From Oscillospiraceae bacterium NTUH-002-81 (lineage in GTDB: Bacteria; Bacillota; Clostridia; Lachnospirales; Lachnospiraceae): a stretch of DNA of 64,000 nt. Positions 17,308 through 26,579 of this stretch are shown here, piece by piece. The stretch covers positions 1,960,501-2,024,500 of the forward strand of contig CP136052.1 of assembly GCA_032620915.1 (NCBI GenBank). The letters run 5' to 3'. Each line of letters opens with the position of its first letter. Within the stretch, counting starts at the first letter, position 1. A model generated the notes under the pieces. The model did no database searches and was not told the DNA's origin. It was given only the letters and a program-made list of their open reading frames with translations. Made by a program: the position numbers and the translations under genes.

Positions 17308-19080
17308 TTGGCAGCGAACCAGCGTCAGCGAAGAACATACAGCCAGGCAAGATCCAGGGATGGACGCCGGAATCGCCGCAGCCGGAATCGGTCGGAGCGG
17401 GAACGCCGGGACCGATCCAGGCAGATTGCCTACGATGACAGATATGAAGACCGATACAGGCAGCCGCGCCGTAGACGGGAAAGCGAGGAAGGCAGAGCCG
17501 ACCGACGGCGGAATCGGGATGCTTATGATGAACGATATGTCCGGAGCCGTCGAGGCCGAAATACGTATGATGAACAGTATCGCCGGGAGCGCCGAGAAGA
17601 GGGCCGTTACCGTGACAGATACGACCGGAACCGATATGAGAACAGTTATGACAGACGTCAAAGATCAGACGATTATGGCAATGGTTCCGGCCAGCGCCGC
17701 AGGCCCCGGCCGCGAAAGGTGGCAAAATACCGCCGCCCGCTGCCGGTCAAAACAGGCATGCTCATATTCAGCCTGATCTTTTTGTGCATGCTGTACTACG
17801 TCTATGCCTATTTCAGTTCCACCCGCATTTCTCCCTATGAGGTACAGGCAGGCTCTATTGTGGTAGATAACACCTGCGAAGGGCTGGCCATCCGGCAGGA
17901 GGATATCGTGTATGCGGACGGCTCCGGGTACATCAGCTATTACGCCAGAGCCGGAGAACGGGTGGCCGGTTCCAGCAACGTCTACACGCTGGATGAGACC
18001 GGACAGGTGATCAATACGCTGACGGCCAGTCTGGACGGGGAAGCGCTGGATGCAGACAGCCTGAATTCACTGAAAACAAGCATGGAAGCATACGAGTCAT
18101 CCATTTCCAGGACGAGCTTCAGCCAGGTATATGATTTCAAGAGCCGTATGGAAAATCAGATCCTTTCGGTGATGAATGACCGTCTGATCGCTCAGGCGGA
18201 TGCGCTGGAGGAAGAGACCGGCGGCACCTTTAATTTTGTGAAGGCCACGGAAGCCGGAATCATCGAATTTTACACGGATGGTTATGAAGGGGTGACCAAG
18301 GACACCTTCACCAACGATATGCTGGATTCCACCTCCTACGAAAAACGGGATCTGTCCCAGGCGGATATCGTCAATGCCGGTGATCCGGTGTACAAGCTGG
18401 TGACGGATGAGACATGGAATATCATTATCCCGCTGGATGATGAGAAGCTGGAAGCGCTGGCGGACAAGTCCTCGGTGTCTATCCGTTTTCTGAAAAACAA
18501 TCTGGAGACGACAGCGGGCATTGAGATCATGCGGCGGGACGGCCTGGCATATGGCGTGCTGAGCCTGTCCAATTATATGGTAGATTTCGCGGAAGACCGG
18601 TATGTGCAGGTAGAGCTGAAGCTCAGCCAGATCGAAGGCCTGAAGATTCCTGCCACGGCCATCATCGAGAAGCAGTTTTACACGATCCCGGTGGGCTATG
18701 TGACAACCGGCGGCGATGACGATTCCGATGGTTTTCTGCGGGAGACATACATGGAGGATGGCAGCACCAGCACGGTATTTGTGCCCACCACGATTTACGA
18801 GACGACGGATGAGGTGTATTACGTGGACTGCAACGATTTCAGTCCGGGGGATTACATTGTAAAGCCGGATTCCGAGGAGCGTTACCAGATCGGTACCACC
18901 GCATCCCTGAAGGGCGTCTACAATATCAACCGCGGCTATGCCGTATTCCGGAAGGTAAACATTCTGTACGAATCCGGGGAATACTGCATTGTGGAGCAGG
19001 GAAGCACCTACGGCCTGTCTATTTACGATCATATCGTGCTGGACAGCAAGGCAGTAAAAGAAGAAGAGATTATTTATTAA
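17308..19080 (+). CDS. HlyD-like membrane protein with Arg/Tyr-rich N-terminus
   Basis: A 590-residue protein, often labelled HlyD-family adaptor in Clostridia; function unknown. Residues 1-145 are an extreme low-complexity cytoplasmic segment rich in Arg, Tyr, Asp and Glu (repeats such as DRYEDRYRQPRRRR and DEQYRRERREEGRYRDRY). A single membrane helix follows at about 151-170 (MLIFSLIFLCMLYYVYAYF). The extracellular part has biotinyl-lipoyl-like and barrel-sandwich features (GSIVVDNTCEGLAIRQED, IPATAIIEKQFYTIPVGYV). The start is a TTG at 17308 with AGGGAGGC eight bases before. It precedes ylmE and sepF, so a division-related role is possible but unproven. Confidence 0.75.
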   Translation: MAANQRQRRTYSQARSRDGRRNRRSRNRSERERRDRSRQIAYDDRYEDRYRQPRRRRESEEGRADRRRNRDAYDERYVRSRRGRNTYDEQYRRERREEGRYRDRYDRNRYENSYDRRQRSDDYGNGSGQRRRPRPRKVAKYRRPLPVKTGMLIFSLIFLCMLYYVYAYFSSTRISPYEVQAGSIVVDNTCEGLAIRQEDIVYADGSGYISYYARAGERVAGSSNVYTLDETGQVINTLTASLDGEALDADSLNSLKTSMEAYESSISRTSFSQVYDFKSRMENQILSVMNDRLIAQADALEEETGGTFNFVKATEAGIIEFYTDGYEGVTKDTFTNDMLDSTSYEKRDLSQADIVNAGDPVYKLVTDETWNIIIPLDDEKLEALADKSSVSIRFLKNNLETTAGIEIMRRDGLAYGVLSLSNYMVDFAEDRYVQVELKLSQIEGLKIPATAIIEKQFYTIPVGYVTTGGDDDSDGFLRETYMEDGSTSTVFVPTTIYETTDEVYYVDCNDFSPGDYIVKPDSEERYQIGTTASLKGVYNINRGYAVFRKVNILYESGEYCIVEQGSTYGLSIYDHIVLDSKAVKEEEIIY

Positions 19081-19114
19081 CCATATATCCATACAGAGGA
19101 AGGAGTGATTTCCC

Positions 19115-19789
19115 ATGGTACGGGAAAATCTGGAAACAGTAGAAGCAAATATCCGAAAAGCCTGCGCGAACGCCGGACGCAGCCGGGATGAGGTGACACT
19201 GATCGCGGTGAGCAAGACAAAGCCGGTATCCATGCTCATGGAGGCTTATGACAGCGGCATCCGCATTTTCGGTGAAAATAAAGTACAGGAGATGTGCGAT
19301 AAATACGAGCAGATGCCGAAGGATATCCAGTGGCATATGATCGGCCATCTGCAGCGCAACAAGGTGAAATATATCATTGACAAGGCGGCGCTCATCCATT
19401 CGGTGGATTCTCTGCGGCTGGCAGAGACGATCCAGGAGGAGGCAGCCAAGCATCAGGTGGTGATGCCGATCCTCGTGGAGGTCAACGTCGCTATGGAGGA
19501 GACCAAGTTCGGGACGAGCCTGGCGGAAGCCATGGAACTGGTGGAGCAGATCTCCCATTTTCCCAACATCCGCATCGAAGGACTGATGACCATCGCGCCT
19601 TTCGTGGAAGATCCGGAAGAAAATCGCAAATATTTTAGGGCTTTGAAGAAATTAGCTGTTGACATAAACAACAAAAACATTGATAATGTACATGTGCGCA
19701 TTCTGTCCATGGGTATGACGAATGATTATATGGTGGCGATAGAAGAGGGTGCGACGATGGTGCGTGTTGGCACCGGCATTTTTTGGTGA
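19115..19789 (+). CDS. ylmE: YggS-family PLP homeostasis protein
   Basis: A 224-residue monodomain PLP-binding barrel protein (YggS/YlmE/PROSC) that buffers free pyridoxal phosphate. The Schiff-base lysine is in IAVSKTKPVSML; GIRIFGENKVQEM, WHMIGHLQRNKVKYI and the phosphate-binding end SMGMTNDYMVAIEEGATMVRVGTGIF are all family marks. AGGAAGGAG precedes the ATG. It lies just before sepF, the usual Gram-positive order. Confidence 0.93.
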   Translation: MVRENLETVEANIRKACANAGRSRDEVTLIAVSKTKPVSMLMEAYDSGIRIFGENKVQEMCDKYEQMPKDIQWHMIGHLQRNKVKYIIDKAALIHSVDSLRLAETIQEEAAKHQVVMPILVEVNVAMEETKFGTSLAEAMELVEQISHFPNIRIEGLMTIAPFVEDPEENRKYFRALKKLAVDINNKNIDNVHVRILSMGMTNDYMVAIEEGATMVRVGTGIFW

Positions 19790-19826
19790 AAGAAATTATA
19801 ATATTTAGATAGGAGATAATACAGGT

Positions 19827-20429
19827 ATGGGTTTCATTGATAAGTTCTTAAATTCCATGAACTTGGGTAATGACGATGACGATTATTACGATGACGAGGA
19901 CGATTACTTTGATGATGAGGACGATTTCGAGGATGAGAAGCCGCGAAGAGGAGGCCTCTTCGGACGGAAGTCTTCCCGTTATGATGACGAAGATGAGGAT
20001 GATTATGACGATGAGCCTGCACCGAGAAACAGCCGGAGCAGCAGACGCCAGCCGGAGGAGAAGCCTGCACCGGTAGCCGTTTCTTCCTCTAATAAAGTAA
20101 CGCCCATGCGCAGCCCCAGCAGAAGAGCGGGCGGCAACATGGAAGTCTGTGTGATCAAGCCGACCTCTATGGAGGATGCCAGAGAGATCACAGAGACTCT
20201 GCTTTCCAACCGGACGGTAGTCCTGAATATGGAAGGCCTGGATATGGATATCGCACAGCGGATCATTGACTTTGCATCAGGTTCCTGCTTTGCCATCAAC
20301 GGAAATCTGCAGAAGATCGCGAATTACATATTCATCATCACCCCTGCAACCGTAGATATTTCCGGTGATTTCCAGAATCTGCTTTCCGGAGCACTGGGCG
20401 GCATGCCGTCGATCACCAGCAATTTCTAA
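19827..20429 (+). CDS. sepF: Cell division protein SepF
   Basis: A 200-residue FtsZ-bundling protein that tethers the Z ring to the membrane. The N-terminal amphipathic helix (GFIDKFLNSMNLG) is the membrane anchor. A strongly acidic linker (long Asp/Tyr tracts, residues about 15-45, then SSRYDDEDEDDYDDE) follows, and the C-terminal SepF core contains EVCVIKPTSMEDAREITETL and VLNMEGLDMDIAQRIIDFAS. TAGGAGATAATACAGGT precedes the ATG. The linker is longer and more acidic than in Bacillus. Confidence 0.94.
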   Translation: MGFIDKFLNSMNLGNDDDDYYDDEDDYFDDEDDFEDEKPRRGGLFGRKSSRYDDEDEDDYDDEPAPRNSRSSRRQPEEKPAPVAVSSSNKVTPMRSPSRRAGGNMEVCVIKPTSMEDAREITETLLSNRTVVLNMEGLDMDIAQRIIDFASGSCFAINGNLQKIANYIFIITPATVDISGDFQNLLSGALGGMPSITSNF

Positions 20430-20465
20430 TGGTGTGTCCGGACAGGAAATAGAAGAAGAGAATTG

Positions 20466-20504
20466 AAGAGCGTCGGAAGGATGGAAGTCCCTCGGATGCT
20501 CTTT
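20466..20504 (+). terminator. Possible terminator after sepF
   Basis: AAGAGC and GCTCTT flank a 25-30 base loop, with further imperfect pairing inside, and a T-rich stretch follows. It lies between sepF and aroB. The stem is short, so confidence is modest. Confidence 0.4.
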
Positions 20505-20540
20505 GTGTTGTATTGCATTTGATCAGAAGGAGGACACGAT

Positions 20541-21644
20541 ATGGCAGCAACAAAGGACCGGATCCTTCCGGTACATGAAGATGGAAAGAAAATATATGAC
20601 ATCAGGATCAGCAACGATTTTTCCGCACTTCCTGCGGCTTTGCGGGAGGCCGGCATTGAAGGGCACCGGATCTGCATTGTGGCGGACAGCCAGGTGGCGC
20701 CGCTGTATGCCGATGAGGTGAAGGCGCTCTGTAGCCAGGTGGCATCTGCCGTCTGCGTCTGGGAGTTTCCGGCAGGCGAGGAGAACAAAAATCTGGATAC
20801 GGTGCGCCATCTGTATGAATACCTGATCCGGCAGCATTTTGACCGGAAGGATACGCTGGTTGCCCTGGGCGGCGGCGTGACCGGAGACCTAACCGGATTT
20901 ACGGCAGCCACCTATCTGCGGGGCATTTCCTTTGTACAGATTCCTACCTCCCTTCTGGCCCAGGTAGACAGCAGTATCGGCGGAAAGACCGGCGTGGATT
21001 TCGACGCGTACAAAAATATGGTAGGCGCATTTCACATGCCAAAGCTTGTCTATATCAACCTGCGTACCCTGAAAACGCTGCCGGATCAGCAGTTTTATGC
21101 TGGTATGGGCGAGGTGATCAAACATGGCTTTATCAAAGACCGGGCGTATCTGGATCAGCTGATCGCCCAGGCAGATCAGATCCTGGCCAGAGAGCCGGAC
21201 ATCCTCTCCGCGGTCATCGGCCGAAGCTGTGAGATTAAGCGGGAAGTGGTGGAGAACGATCCCTTCGAGCAGGGCGACCGGGCGCTTCTGAATTTCGGAC
21301 ATACGCTGGGCCATGCCATCGAAAAGCTGAAGGACTTCCAGATGCTCCACGGCGAATGTGTGTCGGTGGGCTCTGTGGCGGCAGCCTGGCTTTCCTGGCA
21401 GCGGGGCAACATTTCCGAAGCAGATTATGAGACGGTGCGGGAGGCAACGAGACGATATCATCTGCCTTTGACTATCTCAGGGCTGGCGCCGGAGGCTATT
21501 TTGCAGGCAACCAAATCGGACAAGAAAATGGAGAGCGGGACGATCCGTTTTGTGCTGCTTCGTTCTTTGGGGGATGCCTATACCGACAAAACCGTGACAG
21601 ATGAACAGCTGCTGCAGGCCATTGCGGTCATTGAGGAGGCATAA
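20541..21644 (+). CDS. aroB: 3-dehydroquinate synthase
   Basis: Second shikimate-pathway enzyme: NAD-dependent cyclisation of DAHP to 3-dehydroquinate. The 367 residues show GGGVTGDLTGFTAATYLRGI, the QIPTSLLAQVDSSIGGKTGV segment, MGEVIKHGFIKD, and the metal-binding His in FGHTLGHAIEKL and MLHGECVSVG. AGAAGGAGGACACGAT lies before the ATG. lspA follows six bases after the stop, so aroB, lspA and the RluD-type gene are probably one operon. Confidence 0.96.
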   Translation: MAATKDRILPVHEDGKKIYDIRISNDFSALPAALREAGIEGHRICIVADSQVAPLYADEVKALCSQVASAVCVWEFPAGEENKNLDTVRHLYEYLIRQHFDRKDTLVALGGGVTGDLTGFTAATYLRGISFVQIPTSLLAQVDSSIGGKTGVDFDAYKNMVGAFHMPKLVYINLRTLKTLPDQQFYAGMGEVIKHGFIKDRAYLDQLIAQADQILAREPDILSAVIGRSCEIKREVVENDPFEQGDRALLNFGHTLGHAIEKLKDFQMLHGECVSVGSVAAAWLSWQRGNISEADYETVREATRRYHLPLTISGLAPEAILQATKSDKKMESGTIRFVLLRSLGDAYTDKTVTDEQLLQAIAVIEEA

Positions 21645-21650
21645 GGAAAC

Positions 21651-22166
21651 ATGAAACAGGGAACAAGAAGACTGGGCGCATTGCTTCTGTGCGTGCTGCT
21701 CATTGCGGCGGATCAGGCCACCAAGCTGCTGGCGGTTGCCCGGCTGAAGGATCAAGCGCCGTTTGTTTTGCTGCCGGGTGTGTTGGAGCTTCGCTATCTG
21801 GAAAACAGGGGAGCCGCCTTTGGTATCCTGCAGGGGCAGAAGATCTTTCTCGTGCTGTTTACCGGCCTGTTATCCGCACTGATCATTTATTTTTATTTCC
21901 GTGTGCCGGAAGGAAAACGGCACCTGCCGGTCCGGATTTTTCTGATCATGCTGTTTTCCGGCGCCATCGGCAATTTTATTGACCGCTGCCGTCTGGATTA
22001 TGTCATTGATTTTATTTATTTCAAATTAATCGATTTTCCGATTTTTAATGTGGCGGACTGTTACGTGACCATTGCGGTCATCCTGTTTGCCATTGCCATT
22101 CTGTTTGTTTACAAGGAAGAAGAGATGGATTTTCTGTTCCATCCTTTTTCGCGGGAGAAGAAATAA
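21651..22166 (+). CDS. lspA: Signal peptidase II (lipoprotein signal peptidase)
   Basis: A 171-residue four-helix membrane aspartyl protease that removes lipoprotein signal peptides after diacylglyceryl transfer. Motifs are IAADQATKLLAV, YLENRGAAFGIL, the first catalytic Asp in GAIGNFIDRCRLDYVIDFI and the second in FPIFNVADCYVTI. The next gene starts at the base after its stop. The window contains substrates such as the carboxypeptidase at 15407 and the binding protein at 47727. Confidence 0.95.
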   Translation: MKQGTRRLGALLLCVLLIAADQATKLLAVARLKDQAPFVLLPGVLELRYLENRGAAFGILQGQKIFLVLFTGLLSALIIYFYFRVPEGKRHLPVRIFLIMLFSGAIGNFIDRCRLDYVIDFIYFKLIDFPIFNVADCYVTIAVILFAIAILFVYKEEEMDFLFHPFSREKK

Positions 22167-23088
22167 ATGACAGCGTATACATTGACCACGGAGCTGTGTG
22201 ATGAGGGCCTCCGACTGGATCGTTTTTTGAGCGAGGAGCTGGAAGACCATTCCCGTTCTTTTCTGCAGAAGCTGATCAAGGAAGGGCTGGTAACGGTGGA
22301 CGGGAAGCCTGTCAAGGCCAATTACCGGCTGTCTGCCGGTCAGCAGGTGTCCGTACAGGTGCGGGAACCGGAAGAGGTGAATATTGAGCCGCAGGAAATG
22401 CCGTTGGATATTTTATATGAGGACGGGGATGTGTGCATCGTCAACAAGCCCAAGGGGATGGTGGTGCATCCGGCGGCCGGACATTATCGGGATACGCTGG
22501 TGAACGGCATCATGTACCACTGCCAGGACAGCCTGTCCGGCATCAACGGAAAGCCTGCGGCCGGGCATTGTGCACCGCATCGACAAAGACACCACCGGGG
22601 CTCTGATCATCTGTAAGAACGACAAGGCACACAGCTGCATTGCAGAGCAGTTAAAAGAGCATTCCATCACCCGGCGGTACCGGGCTATCATCATCGGCAA
22701 TCTTTCTGAGGATGAGGGCACGGTGGATGCGCCCATTGGCCGTCATCCCACCCAGCGCAAAAAAATGGCCGTCAACCGGAACAATGGCAAGCGGGCAGTG
22801 ACACATTACCGGGTGCTGGCGCGTTTTCGGGGATACACCTATATCGAATGCCGTCTGGAGACCGGGCGGACCCATCAGATCCGGGTGCACATGGCCAGTA
22901 TCGGACATCCGCTTCTGGGAGATACGGTGTACGGCCCTGCAAAACAGGCCTATCCTTCGCTGGAAGGGCAGACACTGCATGCCATGGTCATCGGCTTTGT
23001 CCATCCGACCACCGGCGCATACATGGAATTTGAGGCACCGTTACCCGCGTATTTTGCAGAATTATTGCAAAAATTACCGAAAATATGA
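22167..23088 (+). CDS. rluD: RluD-type 23S rRNA pseudouridine synthase, one-base frame break
   Basis: RluA-family enzyme with an N-terminal S4 RNA-binding domain (RLDRFLSEELEDHSRSFLQK) and a catalytic domain. The frame breaks at the AAA at 22550-22552; with two A the text reads INGSLRPGIVHRIDKDTTGAL, restoring the catalytic Asp motif HRIDKDTTG. ETGRTHQIRVHMASIGHPLLGD follows. About 306 residues after correction, normal for RluD. The ATG is right after the lspA stop. RluD is the likely family member given length and S4 domain, but the exact uridine targets cannot be read from sequence. Confidence 0.9.
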
Positions 23089-23095
23089 GTTTCTA

Positions 23096-23124
23096 TTGAA
23101 TTTTGTCACGCAATTTGTTATGAT
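23096..23124 (+). promoter_or_regulatory. Promoter before the cytidylate-kinase-like gene
   Basis: TTGAAT (23096-23101), a 17-base spacer and TATGAT (23119-23124), with the start codon 39 bases further on and AAGGAGG just before it. Confidence 0.65.
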
Positions 23125-23162
23125 AGAAACAAGAAAAAAGCGTGTAAAAAGGAGGAGATCCT

Positions 23163-23795
23163 ATGACAACGAATACCATTATTACCATCGGAAGACAGCT
23201 CGGCAGTGGTGGAAGAGAGATCGGGCAGATGCTGGCGAAGGATCTCGGCATCAAATATTATGACAAGGAGCTGCTTACTGCAGCTGCCAAGGAGAGCGGA
23301 ATGGCGCAGGAGCTTTTCGAAAATCATGACGAGAAGCCGACCAACAGTTTCCTCTACTCTCTGGTTATGGATACGTATTCTCTGGGGTATTCCTCGGGAA
23401 CGTTTAACGAAATGCCGCTGAATCATAAGATTTTCCTGGCACAGTTTGATACCATCAAGAAGATCGCAGACAAGGAACCCTGTGTCATCGTCGGCAGATG
23501 TGCTGATTATGCTCTGGCGGATTATCCCAACTGCGTGAAGGTGTTCATCCATGCGGATATTGATTACCGGATCCACCGGGTAGCCAAACGGCACGATCTG
23601 ACGCTGGCCAAGGCCAAGGACGAGGTGACCAAGACCGATAAGAAGCGTGCCAGCTACTATAATTACTACACGAGCAAGCGCTGGGGCGAGGCGGCAGGCT
23701 ACGATCTGTGCCTGGACAGCAGCGTTATCGGCAATGAGAATGCAGTAAAAATGATCAAACAGTTTATAGAGATGAAAAAAGCTTTTGAAGCTTAG
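23163..23795 (+). CDS. Cytidylate kinase-like family protein
   Basis: A 210-residue P-loop nucleoside-monophosphate-kinase-like protein of the cytidylate_kin2 family. It begins NTIITIGRQLGSGGREIGQM, in which GRQLGSGGREIG is the family phosphate-binding loop, then LGIKYYDKELL, EPCVIVGRCADYAL and a C-terminal region typical of the family. True CMP kinase activity is not established for the family. It has its own promoter and a strong terminator, so it is monocistronic. Confidence 0.85.
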   Translation: MTTNTIITIGRQLGSGGREIGQMLAKDLGIKYYDKELLTAAAKESGMAQELFENHDEKPTNSFLYSLVMDTYSLGYSSGTFNEMPLNHKIFLAQFDTIKKIADKEPCVIVGRCADYALADYPNCVKVFIHADIDYRIHRVAKRHDLTLAKAKDEVTKTDKKRASYYNYYTSKRWGEAAGYDLCLDSSVIGNENAVKMIKQFIEMKKAFEA

Positions 23796-23829
23796 ATACT
23801 CCTTTTGATTTTGTCGGTTGGAAGATGAG

Positions 23830-23883
23830 AAAGCTCTCTTTTGCAGTTGTTCCGATGGAAACGGCTGTAAGAGAGAGCTTTTT
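23830..23883. terminator. Strong terminator, possibly bidirectional
   Basis: AAGCTCTCTTTTGCAG pairs almost fully with CTGTAAGAGAGAGCTT, followed by TTTTT on the plus strand. It sits between the convergent kinase-like gene and the TtcA-like gene and can serve both. Confidence 0.88.
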
Positions 23884-23913
23884 GTAGCGGATGAATGCTG
23901 ATTTTCTGCCGCA

Positions 23914-24669
23914 TCAGATAACAGAGGATTTTTTGTTACGGGGATTGAGGATTCGCTGTGGCCAGTCTTCAAAATTGCCGTTCAGAATAGCGGTAAACAT
24001 CCGATCCCTGGCACCCGGATGCTCTGTATTCAGCTGCCGCACCAGATCTTTTGCATATTGCCGCTTCGTATAGCCGTCAGCAGGACAGGGATTCTTCACA
24101 ACAGGAAGCTGCATGCTCCGGGCAAATCCGCGGATCTCTTCCTCCGGTGTAAATATCAGCGGGCGGATTACCGTCAAATCCATGCGGTCCAGATAAGTCT
24201 TCGGTGAAAAACTATGAAGGCGCCCTTCAAAGAGCAGTGACATAAGCAACGTTTCGATCAGGTCATCCATGTGATGGGCATAGGCTACTTTGTTACAGCC
24301 AAGCTCTTTGATTGCATGGTTCAGCGCACCTTTGCGCAGCTTGGCACAGAGAGAGCAAGGATTCTCTTCTTTCCTTTCCTCAAAAACGATCTGATAGATC
24401 TGGGAAGGGACGATCGTATAATGTACGCCCAACTGCTCACACAGTGCTGCTACAGAGGTGAAATCCAGATTTTCGTGTCCCAGGTGGACAGTAACTGCTT
24501 CTACCTCAAAATGCTTCGGATAGAAGCGGGAGAGCGCCTGTAGGGCATATAGCATGGTCAGACTGTCTTTTCCTCCGGAAATCCCTACGGCAATTCTGTC
24601 ACCTTCCTCGATCAGCTGGTATTCATCCACAGCTTTTCTTGTATAACTGAGCAGTTTCTGCATTTTCAT
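23914..24669 (-). CDS. TtcA/TilS-family PP-loop tRNA-modifying ATPase
   Basis: A 251-residue adenylating enzyme of the TtcA type (tRNA 2-thiocytidine) in the PP-loop superfamily. It shows the pyrophosphate loop AVGISGGKDSLTML, the two-cysteine motif PCSLCAKLRKGAL that can hold an iron-sulfur cluster, AYAHHMDDLIETLLMSLLF, and a third cysteine in KNPCPADG. Start at 24669 is chosen because AGGAAGG lies 10 bases upstream; the frame is open further but without a site. It could be TtcA-like rather than TtcA itself, since Firmicutes have several paralogues. Confidence 0.85.
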   Translation of the reverse strand: MKMQKLLSYTRKAVDEYQLIEEGDRIAVGISGGKDSLTMLYALQALSRFYPKHFEVEAVTVHLGHENLDFTSVAALCEQLGVHYTIVPSQIYQIVFEERKEENPCSLCAKLRKGALNHAIKELGCNKVAYAHHMDDLIETLLMSLLFEGRLHSFSPKTYLDRMDLTVIRPLIFTPEEEIRGFARSMQLPVVKNPCPADGYTKRQYAKDLVRQLNTEHPGARDRMFTAILNGNFEDWPQRILNPRNKKSSVI

Positions 24670-24739
24670 AACGTAAAATCCTTCCTGAATTCTTGACAAA
24701 GTTTTACACTCTGACAGTATATCACAGAAAGGAGATTCA

Positions 24740-24748
24740 TGCTATAAT
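24740..24748 (+). promoter_or_regulatory. Extended -10 promoter for the AI-2E permease
   Basis: TGCTATAAT (24740-24748) is a perfect extended -10, 52 bases before the start codon. No good -35 sits at the normal distance. Confidence 0.55.
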
Positions 24749-24799
24749 AGCTCTGTTGGATTATAATAATTGCAATAATCCCAGGAGAGGAGTTCTTTC

Positions 24800-26110
24800 A
24801 TGAAATATAAATGGGACCGTCAGTATCTGCATCTGGGTGTCACGTTGTTTATCGTCATCATCTGCAGTATCTTATTTTATTATGTATTGTTTGAGAATCA
24901 TTCCCTGCTCAGCGGGCTGAATACCATTATCGGGATCGTCATGCCTATCATTGATGGCTGCGTCATTGCTTATCTGTTAAAACCAATTGTTAATTTTATC
25001 GAACGGAAACCGGCCGCTATGCTTATGAAGCATTACCATGTGCAAACCAGCCGCAGGAAAAAGAAGATTCTCCGGCTCATTTCCACGGGTATTGCATTTG
25101 TTTTTGCGATATTAATTGTATACAGTCTTCTTCATCTGATCGTACCTCAGCTTTTTTTCAGTATAGAAAGTCTGCTTTCCCGGCTTCCGTTCTATGTCGA
25201 TAATTTTCAGAAATGGATCCTGGGACTTTTAAAAGATAATCCCAGTATTGAAGAAACGGCAGAGGAGTTTTTTACAAAATATATTCCTTCTGTCAAAGAC
25301 TGGATTAACGAACGGTTTGTTCCGGGGGTTAACGAAGCAGTGACACAGGTATCAGGGCAGATTATCAATGTGGTACAGGTTGTGAAGAATATTTTCCTCG
25401 GATGCTTTGTGGCGCTGTATATTCTGAACAGTAAGGATGTGCTGGCGGGGCAGTTCAAGAAGCTTTTTCATGCAATCCTGCCGGAGAAATATGCAGTTCG
25501 TCTCATAGATTTCTTTGCGCTGACGGATCAGACATTCAGTGGATTCCTGAGCGGCAAGCTGTTGGATTCCCTGATCATCGGTATTATTTGTTTTGTGTAT
25601 ACCAGCATTGCCAGGACACCATATTATATGCTGATCAGCGTTGTGATCGGGGTAACGAATATTATTCCGTTCTTTGGCCCATATATTGGGGCAGTTCCCT
25701 GTACCCTGCTGATTCTCATTGTGGATCCTCTGCAGGCACTGTATTTTGTTATTTTCATTATTTTACTGCAGACATTTGACGGGAATTATCTGGGACCGAA
25801 GATTCTGGGCAATAAGACCGGTATCGGCGGATTCTTTGTCCTTTGCGCAATTCTGATCTTTGGCGGACTGTTTGGTGTGGTGGGAATGGTCATCGGTGTA
25901 CCGACCACCGCTGTGATCTATGCCGGAATCCGCTCATTTTCTGACCGCTCCCTGGAGCGGAAGAAACTGCCCACAGAAGTATATCATTATATGAGTGAAA
26001 ATGACGATATTTTCTATCGACCGGAGGCAGAAGCACCTGAATCGTCGATGAGAAGTGTACCGGAAGAGAATTGTGAGAATCATATAGAAAACGGAGGAAC
26101 TGACAAATGA
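24800..26110 (+). CDS. AI-2E family transporter / PerM-like permease
   Basis: A 436-residue polytopic membrane protein of the AI-2E exporter (PerM/YdbI/YtvI) family; the transported molecule is not known from sequence. Hydrophobic helices at the N-terminus ([36 protein letters not shown]) are followed by a central soluble stretch, then family segments [20 protein letters not shown] and [20 protein letters not shown]. The C-terminal 50 residues are hydrophilic. CAGGAGAGGAG precedes the ATG. The stop overlaps the dtd start by four bases. Confidence 0.88.
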   Translation: MKYKWDRQYLHLGVTLFIVIICSILFYYVLFENHSLLSGLNTIIGIVMPIIDGCVIAYLLKPIVNFIERKPAAMLMKHYHVQTSRRKKKILRLISTGIAFVFAILIVYSLLHLIVPQLFFSIESLLSRLPFYVDNFQKWILGLLKDNPSIEETAEEFFTKYIPSVKDWINERFVPGVNEAVTQVSGQIINVVQVVKNIFLGCFVALYILNSKDVLAGQFKKLFHAILPEKYAVRLIDFFALTDQTFSGFLSGKLLDSLIIGIICFVYTSIARTPYYMLISVVIGVTNIIPFFGPYIGAVPCTLLILIVDPLQALYFVIFIILLQTFDGNYLGPKILGNKTGIGGFFVLCAILIFGGLFGVVGMVIGVPTTAVIYAGIRSFSDRSLERKKLPTEVYHYMSENDDIFYRPEAEAPESSMRSVPEENCENHIENGGTDK

Positions 26111-26562
26111 AACTTGTAATACAGCGTGTGAAGCATGCATCAGTAACTGTAGAAGGGAATGTGACCGGAAAGATCGGGAAAGGATTTCTGGTATTCATTG
26201 GTATCGCCGATTCTGATACGAAAGAAATCGCTGATCAGTATGTGAAAAAACTGCTGAATTTGCGCATTTTTGAAGATGAGAACGGCAAGACAAACCTTTC
26301 GCTGAAAGACGTAAACGGAGAGCTTCTTTTAATATCCCAATTTACGCTGTATGCGGATTGCCGGAAGGGAAATCGACCATCTTTTATAAATGCGGGTGCG
26401 CCGGATATGGCGAAAGCGTTATATGAATATATGATAGAAGCCTGCAGAAAAGAAATCCCGGTGGTACAGACCGGGATCTTTGGAGCAGATATGCAGGTAG
26501 AACTTCTGAATGACGGACCGTTTACCGTTGTTCTGGATGATCGGCTTTTCCAGAAAGCATAA
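26107..26562 (+). CDS. dtd: D-aminoacyl-tRNA deacylase
   Basis: Hydrolyses D-amino acids (and glycine mis-attached to tRNA-Ala) from tRNA. The 151 residues are full length and carry the family motifs [21 protein letters not shown] and [12 protein letters not shown], with [13 protein letters not shown] at the start. The ATG overlaps the permease stop (ATGA), implying coupling. Confidence 0.95.
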   Translation: MKLVIQRVKHASVTVEGNVTGKIGKGFLVFIGIADSDTKEIADQYVKKLLNLRIFEDENGKTNLSLKDVNGELLLISQFTLYADCRKGNRPSFINAGAPDMAKALYEYMIEACRKEIPVVQTGIFGADMQVELLNDGPFTVVLDDRLFQKA

Positions 26563-26579
26563 GCGGATCGTACCTTCGT

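Noticed and set aside
23914..24669. TilS (tRNA-Ile lysidine synthetase)
   Set aside because: The CSLC motif, third cysteine and short length fit the TtcA group better than TilS.
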